A DNA stretch of 64,000 nucleotides from Brevibacterium luteolum (GTDB taxonomy: Bacteria; Actinomycetota; Actinomycetes; Actinomycetales; Brevibacteriaceae): contig NZ_JABEMC010000001.1 of assembly GCF_013004595.1 (NCBI RefSeq), positions 1 to 64,000 on the forward strand. The letters are read 5' to 3'. The stretch's first letter is position 1; every line of letters starts with the position of its first letter. Shown here in pieces: positions 27,622 through 37,380 of this stretch. The translations under genes were made by a program, and so were the position numbers. Under the pieces are notes generated by a model. It did not search any database. It was given only the letters and a program-made list of their open reading frames with translations, and was not told where the DNA came from.

Positions 27622-30408
27622 GTGTCGTCCTTTCTCTACGAGCTCGGCCGCACCGCGTTCCGCCGCCGCAAGACAGTGGTCGCCGTCTGGCTGGCGATCC
27701 TTGCCGTCCTCGGTGGTTTCGTCGCCGCATTCGGCGACTCCTTCAATGACGAGTTCCGTCTGCCCGGCAGTGAATCGCAGGACGCTCTCGATGCGCTTGA
27801 ACTGACCTTCCCCGAGGTGGCTGGCGGCTCGGCGACGATGCTCGTCGTCAGCGCAGACGGCCAGCCGGTGGATGCCGATCCGTATCGGGCTCAGATCGAG
27901 GACGCGGTCGAGAAGATCGACGACCTGCCCCACGTCGACGGCGCGACCTCCCCCTTCGACGAGATGATCGACGGCGTCATCAACGACGATGGCGACGCCG
28001 CTATCGTCAACGTCCAGTACGACCAGGCCTCGGACCTGCTGCCGGACTCGGCGAAGGACGATCTGCAGGCGGTCGCAGACGAGCTCCAGGCCGAGCTGCC
28101 CGATGGCAGCATCGTCAGCCCCGGTGGTGACCTCTACACGGTCACGAGCGTGCACATCTCGATCATCGAGGCGATCGGCGTCGTCATCGCCTTCATCGTC
28201 CTCATCTTCACCCTCGGCACGGCATGGGCGGCCGGTATGCCGCTTGTCACCGCGATCATCGGCGTGGGCATCGGTATGCTGCTCATCCTCGGCAGCACTG
28301 CGTTCGCCACCGTCAACTCGACGACCCCGATGCTCGCCCTCATGCTCGGCCTGGCCGTCGGCATCGACTACGCACTGTTCATCGTCTCCCGTGCCCGGCA
28401 GACGATGTTCGACGGCTATGACCCGGAGGAATCCGCCGCCCGCGCCGTCGCGACCGCCGGCTCGGCCGTCGTCTTCGCCGGCGTCACCGTCATCATCGCG
28501 CTCATCGGCCTGTCGGTGGCCGGCATTCCGTTCCTCACGGTCATGGGCATCGCCGCCGCCGCCACCGTCGCGATCGCCGTGGCAGTCGCGCTCACCATGA
28601 CGCCGGCACTGCTCGGATTCCTCGGTTACCGGCTCGTGCCCAAGAAGCACCGGCCCGGCGGCAGCCGCCACGCGTCCACCGCCTCGGGCGCGGAAGGCGA
28701 GGAGACCGAGAGCCGTCCGCGCAAGCCAGGGTTCGTCACCCGTTTCTACGACGCCTGGGTGGCGGCAGCGACGAAGGTACCGCTGCTGACCGTCATCATC
28801 GTCATCGCCGGTCTGGGCGCACTCGCCCTGCCGGCCAAGAACCTGCAGCTCGCCCTGCCCGACAACGGCGGAGCCGAAGAGGGCACCGCCCCGCGCATCT
28901 CGTACGACCTCATCTCCGAGCACTTCGGCGAGGGCTTCAACTCCCCGCTGGTCGTCACAGCGAACATCATCAGTTCGACCGACCCGCTCGGCGACGTGGA
29001 CGACATGAAGGCCGACATCGAGAAGATCGACGGGGTGCACAAGGTCATCATGGCCGTGCCCAACCCCTCCGCCGACACCGGCCTCATTCAGATCATCCCC
29101 GAATACGGGCCCAGCGATGAGCGCACGACCGAAGTCGTGAAGAAGCTGCGCGACCTCAAGCCGCACTTCCAGGACGAATACGGTTTCGACACCTCGGTCA
29201 CCGGCTCGAACGCCGTCGCCATCGACGTCTCCGACCAGCTCGGCGGGGCGCTGCTGCCCTTCGGCATCTTCGTCGTCGGACTCTCCCTCATCCTGCTCAT
29301 GATGGTGTTCCGATCCATCGCCGTGCCCATCAAAGCGACTCTGGGCTTCCTGCTCTCGGTCGGGGCGGCGTTCGGACTCGTCACCCTCGTGTTCGTACAG
29401 GGCCACGGAGCCGACATCTTCGGAGTCGAGAAGGTCGGCCCGGTCATCAGCTTCCTGCCGATCATCCTCATGGGCATCCTCTTCGGCCTGGCCATGGACT
29501 ACGAGGTGTTCCTCGTCTCCGGCATGCGCGAGGCCTTCGCCCACGGCGCCTCGGCGAAGGACGCGATCCACCGCGGATTCCAGTCCTCAGCCCGCGTCGT
29601 CGTCGCAGCAGCGATCATCATGTTCGCCGTCTTCGCAGCCTTCGTCCCTGCCGGTGACGCGATCATCAAATCGATCGCCTTCGGCTTGGCCGTCGGCATC
29701 TTCATCGACGCGTTCGTCGTGCGCATGACCTTCGTGCCGGCTGTCATGGCGCTGCTGGGCGACAAGGCCTGGTGGCTGCCGCGCTGGCTGGAGCGGGCGC
29801 TGCCGCACTTCGACGTCGAAGGCGAAGGGCTGTACCACCAGGTGCAGTACAAGGACTGGCCCGGCGACGGCAAGGACTACGCCGTCTACGGCGAAGGCCT
29901 GGGACTTGACGGATCCGGCCAGCCGGTCTTCGACAAGGTCGACCTGGCCGTGCAGCCCGGCGAGGTTCTCGCCGTGTCCGGACAGGGTGCCACCGCGCTG
30001 CTGCTGACGATCGCAGGACGTGCAACCCCCGACCGCGGCGAACTCAAGGTGCTGAACCGGGTGCTGCCCGAAGAAGCGCCGAAGGTGCGCAGCGCTATCC
30101 CGTACATGGTGCTCAACTCGGCTGAAGACGCCCTCATCACGAGTCCCGGCTACCTGCGCCGCACACGGAAGCAGATGCCGGACATCGTCCTCATCGACCG
30201 GGCCGACCAGGCCCGCGACCGCGACACCGCAGAGGCGGCCCAGGAGCTCATCTCCGCCGCCATCGCCGCCGGGTCGAGCGTGCTGCTCGGTCTCGGCAAC
30301 CGGGACGCAGACTGGATGCTCCCGCCACAGACCCATTACCGACTGCTAGATCTCGATACCCACAATCGGGGGAAGGACACGGCTCATGACCTGGTTCGAA
30401 CGAGCTGA
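27622..30408 (+). CDS. MMPL-family exporter fused to a degenerate ABC-ATPase domain
   Basis: A 928-residue RND-type exporter. Two MMPL halves, each with a periplasmic domain and about six membrane helices, occupy residues 1-745; LALMLGLAVGIDYALFIVSR and ILFGLAMDYEVFLVSGMREA are the paired helix-4 signatures with the proton-relay Asp. From about 753 a cytosolic domain resembles an ABC nucleotide-binding domain (VFDKVDLAVQPGEVLAVSGQ, then AGRATPDRGELKV and DIVLIDRADQ). Its Walker A position reads GQGATALLL rather than GxGKST, and no clear ABC signature (LSGGQ) is present, so ATP hydrolysis is unlikely. GTG 27622 has AAGGG upstream. It overlaps the YhgE/Pip gene by 23 bp. Confidence 0.88.
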   Translation: MSSFLYELGRTAFRRRKTVVAVWLAILAVLGGFVAAFGDSFNDEFRLPGSESQDALDALELTFPEVAGGSATMLVVSADGQPVDADPYRAQIEDAVEKIDDLPHVDGATSPFDEMIDGVINDDGDAAIVNVQYDQASDLLPDSAKDDLQAVADELQAELPDGSIVSPGGDLYTVTSVHISIIEAIGVVIAFIVLIFTLGTAWAAGMPLVTAIIGVGIGMLLILGSTAFATVNSTTPMLALMLGLAVGIDYALFIVSRARQTMFDGYDPEESAARAVATAGSAVVFAGVTVIIALIGLSVAGIPFLTVMGIAAAATVAIAVAVALTMTPALLGFLGYRLVPKKHRPGGSRHASTASGAEGEETESRPRKPGFVTRFYDAWVAAATKVPLLTVIIVIAGLGALALPAKNLQLALPDNGGAEEGTAPRISYDLISEHFGEGFNSPLVVTANIISSTDPLGDVDDMKADIEKIDGVHKVIMAVPNPSADTGLIQIIPEYGPSDERTTEVVKKLRDLKPHFQDEYGFDTSVTGSNAVAIDVSDQLGGALLPFGIFVVGLSLILLMMVFRSIAVPIKATLGFLLSVGAAFGLVTLVFVQGHGADIFGVEKVGPVISFLPIILMGILFGLAMDYEVFLVSGMREAFAHGASAKDAIHRGFQSSARVVVAAAIIMFAVFAAFVPAGDAIIKSIAFGLAVGIFIDAFVVRMTFVPAVMALLGDKAWWLPRWLERALPHFDVEGEGLYHQVQYKDWPGDGKDYAVYGEGLGLDGSGQPVFDKVDLAVQPGEVLAVSGQGATALLLTIAGRATPDRGELKVLNRVLPEEAPKVRSAIPYMVLNSAEDALITSPGYLRRTRKQMPDIVLIDRADQARDRDTAEAAQELISAAIAAGSSVLLGLGNRDADWMLPPQTHYRLLDLDTHNRGKDTAHDLVRTS

Positions 30409-32836
30409 TACCGGACGTACGGCAAAGTGGTACTCCGTCCTCGGGCTCATCCTCGTGCCGATCGTCATCGCCGCCGGATTCGTCTTTGCGATCTGGAAGG
30501 CCACCGACCGGCTCGACAATGTCCAGGCCGCCATCGTCAACCTTGACGAGGGCGCAGAAATCGACGGTCAGACGGTACCGCTGGGCCGCCAGCTGGCGGC
30601 CGGGCTCGTCGACAGCGACGACGAGAACTTCGACTGGGTGCTCTCGGACGAAGAGGACTCGGATGACGGCTTGCGCAACGGCACGTACGCCGCTGTCATC
30701 ACCATCCCCAAGGGCTTCTCCGAAGCGGTCACTTCGTCGAGCGACGATGACCCGATGATGGCCCGGCAGGCCACGATCAGCGTCAAGACCTCCCACGTCA
30801 CCCCGCTGGCCGACTCCGCGATCGGACAGTCGATCGCCGAGGCCGCCCGGGCGAGCTTCAACTCCGAGTTCGCCAAGAAGTACCTCGACGGCATCTACCT
30901 CGGCTTCAACGACATCAGCAAGCAGTTCAAGACGGTGTCCGATGCTGCCAACGAGATCAACGACGGCGCCGGACAGCTCGCCGACGGCACCGGCGACGCA
31001 GCCGATGGCGCCGGCAAGCTCTCCGACGGGCTCGGCGAGCTGTCGGCCAACAGCGGCCAGCTGCGCAGCGGTGCCGGCGACCTCGCCAGCGGCGCGCGTG
31101 ACCTGTCAACAGGCGCCGGCGACCTCTCTGATGGTGCCGGGGAACTGGCCGACGGACTCGGCACGATGCGCGAGCAGACGAAGGACCTGCCCGACCAGAC
31201 TCGGAAGCTCGCCGACGGTGCCGGCGACCTCTCCGACGGCGTTGACGAGTACACCCGCGGTGTCGACGACATGATCATCGGCCTGAGCGATTTCGCCGAC
31301 GGGCTCGGTGACGGCAAAGACCTCGACTTCGAGGACAAGCTCGACGGGCTCGGGGAGGGTGCTCAAGACCTCAACGACGGCATCAACCGCATCAACGACG
31401 GTGTCGGCGACTATCAGGACAAGCTCAAGCAGCAGTCCGATGACCTGAAGAAGCTGCAGCAGACGAAGTCACTGACGCTGCAGGATCTGGTCAAGGCCGG
31501 GCTCATGGACGACGGCGAGGCGGATCAGCTCAAGCAGGTGCTGTGCCCCGACGGTGACGATGACCAGTGCAAACGCACCCAGGACGCCTACGCACGCGGA
31601 GTGCTCAAGGCCGCTCAGTCCGCTTTGGACCAGGCTGCCGAGGGACTCGATCAGAAGGACGAGAACGGCCGCTCGATCACCGGTGGGCTCCAGGATCTCA
31701 CCGACGGGGCCGATGAGCTCAACGACGGCATCCAGGACATGGTGAAGAACCTCGGTGATAAGCTGCCGAAGCTGCTCGACGACCTCAAAGGACTCGGAGG
31801 CAAAGCCGACGAGCTGCTCGACGCCTCGAAGGAGCTGCGCAACGGCGCTGGCCAGGTGGCCGACGGCACTGACAAGCTCGCTGACGGCATGGGACCCCTT
31901 GCCGACGGCGTCAAGCAGTCCGCCGACGGAGCCAACCAGCTCTCCGACGGAGCCAACCAGCTCTCCGACGGCGCCGGCACCCTGGCCGACGGCGCAGACG
32001 AGTACTCAGCCGGTGTGAACAAGTACACCGAGGGCGTCGACCAGTCGGCCACGGGAGCCAGCACGCTCTCCGACGGCCTCACCGACCTCGACGACGGGGC
32101 CGAACAGCTCGCCGACGGCACCGGAGAACTCGCCGAAGGCCTCGACGAGGGCAAGGACAAGATCCCGTCCTACACCGCACCCGAACGCGACAAGCTCTCC
32201 AACACGGTCGTCGCACCGGTGGCCGAGAGTGGCAGCCTGCTCAACGACATCCCGCAGGCATCATCGATCGCGCTGCTGCTCATGATGGCGCTGTGGGTCG
32301 GGGCACTCGTGACCTACACGGTCGTGCGGGCCGTCTCGGCAACCGCCCTGACATCGCGCCGGTCATCCTTCTCAGTCATGCTCAAGGGAATGCTGCCCGG
32401 CCTCGTCATCGCCGTGATCCAGGCCGTGGTGCTGGCGATCATCGCGAACATCGTGTTGGAGCTCAACCTGTTCGACTTCGCTTCCGTGCTGCTGCTCGTG
32501 CTCTTCGCGGGGCTCGTGTTCATGACGCTGAACTATGCGCTCGTCGCGTGGTTCGGCGGCACCGGCCGGTTCATCTCAGTGGTGCTCATCGTGCTGGCCG
32601 TCGCCGGCAGAGCGATCGGGGCGGTGCCGGAGTTCTTCCATACGATCACCCCGTTCCTGCCGATGACCCCGGCGATGGACGGCATCACCGCCGCAGCAAC
32701 CGGCATGCCCGGACTGGGAGGGGCATGGGCCGCCCTGTTCGGCTGGCTGGTCATCGGGGTGGCCGGCAGCTTCGCCGCGGTCGTGCGCAAGCGCACACTC
32801 GGGGCCGGCCAGGTCGCCCGGCTCGCCCACATCTGA
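30386..32836 (+). CDS. YhgE/Pip-family membrane protein
   Basis: An 816-residue protein of the YhgE/Pip group (ABC-2 membrane fold). One N-terminal membrane helix (about 19-41) is followed by a large extracellular region whose middle (about 190-600) consists of x-x-x-L-x-x-G heptads such as GAGDLSDGAGELADG, then about six C-terminal helices (620-805). Relatives include a phage-infection protein and type VII secretion component EsaA. Its start lies inside the end of the MMPL gene, so the two are translationally coupled and probably form one export complex with the ABC-like tail of the MMPL protein. Confidence 0.9.
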   Translation: MTWFERADTGRTAKWYSVLGLILVPIVIAAGFVFAIWKATDRLDNVQAAIVNLDEGAEIDGQTVPLGRQLAAGLVDSDDENFDWVLSDEEDSDDGLRNGTYAAVITIPKGFSEAVTSSSDDDPMMARQATISVKTSHVTPLADSAIGQSIAEAARASFNSEFAKKYLDGIYLGFNDISKQFKTVSDAANEINDGAGQLADGTGDAADGAGKLSDGLGELSANSGQLRSGAGDLASGARDLSTGAGDLSDGAGELADGLGTMREQTKDLPDQTRKLADGAGDLSDGVDEYTRGVDDMIIGLSDFADGLGDGKDLDFEDKLDGLGEGAQDLNDGINRINDGVGDYQDKLKQQSDDLKKLQQTKSLTLQDLVKAGLMDDGEADQLKQVLCPDGDDDQCKRTQDAYARGVLKAAQSALDQAAEGLDQKDENGRSITGGLQDLTDGADELNDGIQDMVKNLGDKLPKLLDDLKGLGGKADELLDASKELRNGAGQVADGTDKLADGMGPLADGVKQSADGANQLSDGANQLSDGAGTLADGADEYSAGVNKYTEGVDQSATGASTLSDGLTDLDDGAEQLADGTGELAEGLDEGKDKIPSYTAPERDKLSNTVVAPVAESGSLLNDIPQASSIALLLMMALWVGALVTYTVVRAVSATALTSRRSSFSVMLKGMLPGLVIAVIQAVVLAIIANIVLELNLFDFASVLLLVLFAGLVFMTLNYALVAWFGGTGRFISVVLIVLAVAGRAIGAVPEFFHTITPFLPMTPAMDGITAAATGMPGLGGAWAALFGWLVIGVAGSFAAVVRKRTLGAGQVARLAHI

Positions 32837-32853
32837 GCGGGCGAACCGGCGCC

Positions 32854-34857
32854 CTAGCCGCCGAGGATCTGCTCGGCGATACGGTGAGCGTCGCGCAGAG
32901 TGCGCGCCGACTTGTGCGGATTGGCCGCGATCGCCAGCCCGAACTGCACAGCCGAGAGCTGGATCGACAGGCAGTACCGGTGCGGGTGGTCATAGCCGCG
33001 TGCATCGCGGGTGCGCAGCGTGTCCGGATCGACATCGAGACCGGACAGCGGCTGCGCAACACCCTCGCTGAGCGTGAGCTCAGCGACGGCGAGCTGTCCG
33101 CGGTCGAGCATCCCGGCCACCATCTCGTCCGCGGCATGCCGCACCTGGTTGGCAGGCGAGGCGGCGTCGACGAGTGCGCCAGCCTCGACAGGGTCGGGCA
33201 CGGCGGGGGAGGAGGCGCGGAAGCAGGAGCGCTCACCAGCACGCGAGGTGGTGATGCGCACCTCGGGCCCGACGAACTCGACGAGCCCCGCCTCAGCCAG
33301 GGCGATGAGTTCGGCGAAGCGCTGCGGCGGCGGGCCGTCGCAGATGCCGGAGACGAAGCCCTCGAACCAGCCGCGCACCTCGGTGTGGAAGCTGATGTCA
33401 TTGACCCGACCGTCAGCGATGAGCTCCTTGAGAAATGCCCGCGCCGCCCACAGCACCGCAAACAACGCCTTCTCCGGCGCACGCTCAGGCCCGCGATAAG
33501 CGGCGTCGAGGTCACGGCGCAGGAAGTCGAGCATCCACGCATTCAGCTCCGCCCGCGAGGCGAAGGTCCGGTCCTCCAGCGGCCGCAGCAGCGTATGGAG
33601 GTCGAGGATCCGCTCCGGGTTGCCGATGACACTCGTCTCGACATCGGACCACGCGCTGGACTCCTGCGTCTGGCGGCCCGGGCGGCCAGCGACCTCGCGG
33701 GTCTCGGCAGCCGCGCGGCGCGAGACATGCCGGTCCACCGCCTCGGCGAGGGCTTCGGTGAGCGCTGCCGGGTCGCTGACGAACGCCTCGGGTTCGGAAG
33801 CGTAGAGCGCCGCATACCAGGCATGGCGCAGGTCGGCGAGGATGAGCGGCCACAGCTGATCGTTGAACCGCAGGTCACCGCCGTCGGCCTCGGTGGCCAG
33901 CCGCTCCAGGGTGGCGGGGGTGAAGTAGCGCAGCGGGTAGTCCGACAGCGGATGGGAGGCAGTGATCGGCTTGCACCGATACGGCACGCCGCGCCGTGAC
34001 GACGGAGCGAGCACCGGCTCCTGCCCGCTGGGCCGGTAGGCGAGCACCGGCGCCCCGGCATCCGTCGTGCCGGTCTGCGTGAACGCGCCCCCGCGGCCAG
34101 TGCTCAGCAGCGCCTGATGGTCGAAGTAGTTGAGGCCGAAACCGCGGAACACCACCGTCTCACCGGCTTGCAGCACATCGACATCGGCCTCAGCGGGCAG
34201 TCCCGGAGGCAGGTAGGTCAGGTGCGCCCCGGCGGCGAAGCGCTGCCAGGCCACCCGCTCCTCATTCAGCCGCGCGGGGATGTGCCCGACGCACAGCACG
34301 ACGTCGTCGACCTCCAGGGTCGGGCCATCAGCTAAGCGGATGAGCTGGGCGACCCGCTGCCCGGCCGGGCTGTCGGCGGCACCGCGCGGCTCGATGACGG
34401 CCGTGGCGACCGTCGGGTGGTGGCGGATCGACACGCCTGCCGGGGCCGTAGCGCAGATGTGGTCATAGGCATCCCGCAGATACTGGCCGTAGAGCGCACG
34501 GGGGGCGAAGGTCGAGAGCACCTCGGCATCACTTGCCGCGTGCTCACGCCGGTACCAGGTCGCCATGTCCGGGCCGGTGGAGTGCGGCCTGATGCCGCAG
34601 CTGAGATCGGGGAAGATCGTCTGCTCGCCGATCGTCGTGTTCATGAGCAGATCCGGGTGCTGGTCCGTACGCCACACGATCCCGGCCCCGGGTGGGAACG
34701 GATCGATGAGATGGGCCTCGATCGACGCGTCACCGGCGAGGGCGCACAGCCGCTCGAGAACACTGAGACCACGCGGGCCAGCCCCGATGATCCCCACCCG
34801 GCGCGGCACTGCGGTGCCCAGCGCACCACTGTCCGATCCGTCTCGGCGGCGGCTCAA
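32854..34857 (-). CDS. FAD/NAD(P)-binding protein (NAD_binding_9 family)
   Basis: A 667-residue protein with an N-terminal dinucleotide fold (RVGIIGAGPRGLSVLERL, residues about 20-38) and the family blocks LIDPFPPGAGIVWRTDQHP, NTTIGEQTIFPD and VVLCVGHIP. This family resembles hydroxyacylglutathione-reductase-like and ornithine-monooxygenase-like flavoproteins, but no biochemical role is settled. Its ATG overlaps the stop codon of the LCP gene by 4 bp, so it is co-translated with a cell-wall enzyme; why is unclear. Confidence 0.8.
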   Translation of the reverse strand: MSRRRDGSDSGALGTAVPRRVGIIGAGPRGLSVLERLCALAGDASIEAHLIDPFPPGAGIVWRTDQHPDLLMNTTIGEQTIFPDLSCGIRPHSTGPDMATWYRREHAASDAEVLSTFAPRALYGQYLRDAYDHICATAPAGVSIRHHPTVATAVIEPRGAADSPAGQRVAQLIRLADGPTLEVDDVVLCVGHIPARLNEERVAWQRFAAGAHLTYLPPGLPAEADVDVLQAGETVVFRGFGLNYFDHQALLSTGRGGAFTQTGTTDAGAPVLAYRPSGQEPVLAPSSRRGVPYRCKPITASHPLSDYPLRYFTPATLERLATEADGGDLRFNDQLWPLILADLRHAWYAALYASEPEAFVSDPAALTEALAEAVDRHVSRRAAAETREVAGRPGRQTQESSAWSDVETSVIGNPERILDLHTLLRPLEDRTFASRAELNAWMLDFLRRDLDAAYRGPERAPEKALFAVLWAARAFLKELIADGRVNDISFHTEVRGWFEGFVSGICDGPPPQRFAELIALAEAGLVEFVGPEVRITTSRAGERSCFRASSPAVPDPVEAGALVDAASPANQVRHAADEMVAGMLDRGQLAVAELTLSEGVAQPLSGLDVDPDTLRTRDARGYDHPHRYCLSIQLSAVQFGLAIAANPHKSARTLRDAHRIAEQILGG

Positions 34858-36923
34858 TTCTGCTCTCCGTCGCCCTCAGGTCCGGGGTAGCCGGGCCAGC
34901 CGGAGCCCGGCTCGTAGTCTTTCGGGTAGCACTTGCCCTCGGTGTCCTCGATCCCCTCGGCGGGGGCACCCGTCTCCTCCGGCGGCGGTTCCTCGGTCTC
35001 GGCCGTGTCGGTGCCGGTCGCCTCTTCCTGCTGGCTCTTGGCCTTCGGGTTGATCTGTTCGTCGACCCAGGTGCGCAGCGCCTCATAGTCGGGGTTGAAT
35101 GTGCTGGTGACATCGTTGTTGATCTGCGCGGACTTCACCTCGGTTCCCTGCATGAGCGCGGCGAGCTCGACGAAGGCGTTGAGCTCGCGCTGCGGGATGT
35201 CAGTGGCGACGTTGCGCTCAGCCGAGCCGGCGAGCTTCGGGTAGGCCAGCGCGATCTCGCGCGGATTCACCTGGTCGAGGGTGGTCTTGAGCATCCGCTG
35301 CTGGCGGCACATGCGATCGTAGTTGTCGGCACCCTCACGGGAGCGGACATACCACAGCGCTTTCTTGCCCGTCAGCACCTGCTCACCAGGGTCGATCCAG
35401 CCGAACACCCGGTTCTTCACACCGGTGTTCATGTTCGTGCCCCCGCCCATCGGGATCGGCCGCTCGACGTCGATCTTCACGCCGCCGATCGCGTCGACGA
35501 CATCTTCGAAGCCCTGCATGTCGACCGAGGCCCAGTTGTCCATCTTGAGCCCGAGTGATCCCTCGACCGCCTGCATGGTGGCGTACATGCCGAGCTCCAT
35601 GTCGCCGGGATCGCCGACCGCCTCGGGCTCGGATTCGGCCCACGTCCACACGGCGTTGATGAGGCTCTCCTCGGAGCCGAAGGCGTTGAAGCCCTGCGGG
35701 AACCGCTCGGCGAGCTTCGAGCCTTCCGGGAACTGCGGGAACGCGAGGTTGCGGGGCACCGAGATGAGTGTCGTCTTGCCCGACCTCGTGTCGATTGAGG
35801 CGACGAGCATGGTGTCCGGGCGGGTGCCCTCGCGGCCGTCGCCGTTGTCGCGGCCGATGAGGAAGACGTTGATGCGCGGCTTGTCCTTCCACAGCTCAGC
35901 GGAGTCGAGGACGGGCCCGCCGCCCTCGCCGAAGACCTTGCGCACCGTCTCGCCCTGCACGCGGGAGTAGGCCGCGCCGACGCCCAGCGGCACACCGGTG
36001 AGCACGATGAGGCTCATGACGAGCACCGAGCCGAGCGCGCGCTGCGAGCGTCGCAGACGGGTGCCGCTGCGCAGCATGACATAGGAGCGGATGATGACGA
36101 ACGCCCAGATGAGCGCGCCGATGATAAGGAGGATCGCGATGACGTTGAGGATCGTCGGGCTGGAGACGACGCGCGCGCCGGCCTTGACCGGGCCGCGGTA
36201 GAGGACCCAGATGCCGATCGCGGCCAGGCCTGCCAGGAAGCCGAGCGTGAGGAACCAGCCGAGCCGCGAATTGCGACTCTTGATCATGCCGAGACCGGGG
36301 ATGAGCGTGCCGAGACTCGTCCAGCCGACGATGCGGGGAAAGACGTCGTTGCGGCGCGAGTGCCGGGTCGCCTCCGGGATATCGTCGGTCTCAGCGGTGG
36401 CTGTATTCGTGCCCGAGGTGGTGGCCACGGGCTGGCGGCGGAGCCGGCGTCGGCGGGAGCGCTCTTCGGCTGCGCGGGCTTCCTGACGGGTGAGTGGCGC
36501 GTCTTCCGGAGTCGGGTCCGGGGCGGGCTCAGTGGCGGGTGTGAAGGTGCGGGGCTGTTCGCGCCGCGGTTGCTCGCGGCGCCTGGCGGCTGCGGCACCG
36601 GCGACAGCGCCGGCCCCGGCGGCTACTGCACCGGAGGCGGCACGCAGCCCGGTGAACCGGGGGCCGGTGGAAGCCCGGGCCTGCCGGCTGGCATGACGCG
36701 GGGTCGAGTTCTCGAATCCCTCGGGGGCCGGGGCAAGTGTGCCTGGGCGGGACGATGCGGTCGAACCGGAGCGCGGTGCCTGAGCCTGGCTGCTGTCGCC
36801 GGGGGCTGCCGGGCGGGAGCTGCGCAGGCGGGGGCGGCTGGAGGCCTTGAACGAGGAGTCGTGCGGGGATGAGCCGTTCGGTCCACGGCGTGGTGTGGGG
36901 GCACCATTGTCATCGTGGGACAC
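34854..36923 (-). CDS. LytR-CpsA-Psr (LCP) family cell-wall ligase
   Basis: A 689-residue membrane enzyme of the family that transfers polymers such as teichoic acids or arabinogalactan onto peptidoglycan. Residues 1-170 are Arg/Ser/Pro/Ala-rich and probably cytosolic. About four membrane helices follow (180-320), more than the single anchor of most LCP proteins. The LCP domain (about 340-560) shows RINVFLIGRDNGDGREGTRP, DTMLVASI and LISVPRNL with catalytic Asp/Arg residues, and YVRSREGADNYDRMCRQQRM. The C-terminal 60 residues are Glu/Gly/Pro-rich. AAGGAG precedes the ATG. Confidence 0.9.
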   Translation of the reverse strand: MSHDDNGAPTPRRGPNGSSPHDSSFKASSRPRLRSSRPAAPGDSSQAQAPRSGSTASSRPGTLAPAPEGFENSTPRHASRQARASTGPRFTGLRAASGAVAAGAGAVAGAAAARRREQPRREQPRTFTPATEPAPDPTPEDAPLTRQEARAAEERSRRRRLRRQPVATTSGTNTATAETDDIPEATRHSRRNDVFPRIVGWTSLGTLIPGLGMIKSRNSRLGWFLTLGFLAGLAAIGIWVLYRGPVKAGARVVSSPTILNVIAILLIIGALIWAFVIIRSYVMLRSGTRLRRSQRALGSVLVMSLIVLTGVPLGVGAAYSRVQGETVRKVFGEGGGPVLDSAELWKDKPRINVFLIGRDNGDGREGTRPDTMLVASIDTRSGKTTLISVPRNLAFPQFPEGSKLAERFPQGFNAFGSEESLINAVWTWAESEPEAVGDPGDMELGMYATMQAVEGSLGLKMDNWASVDMQGFEDVVDAIGGVKIDVERPIPMGGGTNMNTGVKNRVFGWIDPGEQVLTGKKALWYVRSREGADNYDRMCRQQRMLKTTLDQVNPREIALAYPKLAGSAERNVATDIPQRELNAFVELAALMQGTEVKSAQINNDVTSTFNPDYEALRTWVDEQINPKAKSQQEEATGTDTAETEEPPPEETGAPAEGIEDTEGKCYPKDYEPGSGWPGYPGPEGDGEQN

Positions 36924-37165
36924 TGCTCACTCCTTGGAAAACGGCACGATCGAGGGACAGGTGATAATCACAAGCTCTTAGTGTACGAGTTCAACCTCCG
37001 AGATTCGTGAGCTACGCGTTGGTGCCAGCTTCGCAACGCGCATCTGCGCGCCGGATTCCGGCTCGCGGCTCGGCTTTGCTCGGGTGCTGGCAGTTCGTTA
37101 TCATTGGTGAGGTTACGCGCGCCTGCACACCGGGAGACCAGCCCGCTGCGGCGCGCATCGCACCA

Positions 37166-37254
37166 GGAGTCGTGGCTGAGCGGCCGAAAGCACCACCCTG
37201 CTAAGGTGGAGTCCCTTGAATTGGGGACCGTGGGTTCAAATCCCACCGGCTCCG
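37166..37254 (+). tRNA. tRNA-Ser(GCU)
   Basis: Class II tRNA: acceptor GGAGTCG pairs with CGGCTCC (37247-37253, one G-U), the anticodon loop is ctgctaa (anticodon GCT), a long variable arm is present, and the T arm contains GGTTCAAATCC. CCA is not encoded. A TATCAT at 37099-37104 may be part of its promoter. Confidence 0.95.
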
Positions 37255-37267
37255 CGTTTTTCCTCGC

Positions 37268-37304
37268 AGCCCCGTCTGCCCGTCATCACCGGGCAGGCGG
37301 GGCT
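37268..37304. terminator. Hairpin terminator after tRNA-Ser
   Basis: A 15-bp stem (from agccccgtctgcccg at 37268-37282, one G-U pair) closes a 7-base loop. It starts 13 bp after the tRNA, so it probably ends that transcript before the leaderless polysaccharide-modifying gene begins at 37381. Confidence 0.7.
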
Positions 37305-37380
37305 TCGGCATTGCCGGATTCACCAGCTGTTCACCTCGCCGTCTCCCGCCACGGCCCGGCATTCCGTACAGTCGCAGGCC

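Noticed and set aside
27595-29571. 658-codon leftward open frame
   Set aside because: Antisense to the MMPL gene; its Asp/Gly/Arg-rich product is the usual mirror of a GC-rich membrane protein.
32293-33999. 568-codon rightward open frame across the YhgE/Pip and FAD-protein genes
   Set aside because: It spans parts of two well-supported genes in other frames and has no recognisable domain.
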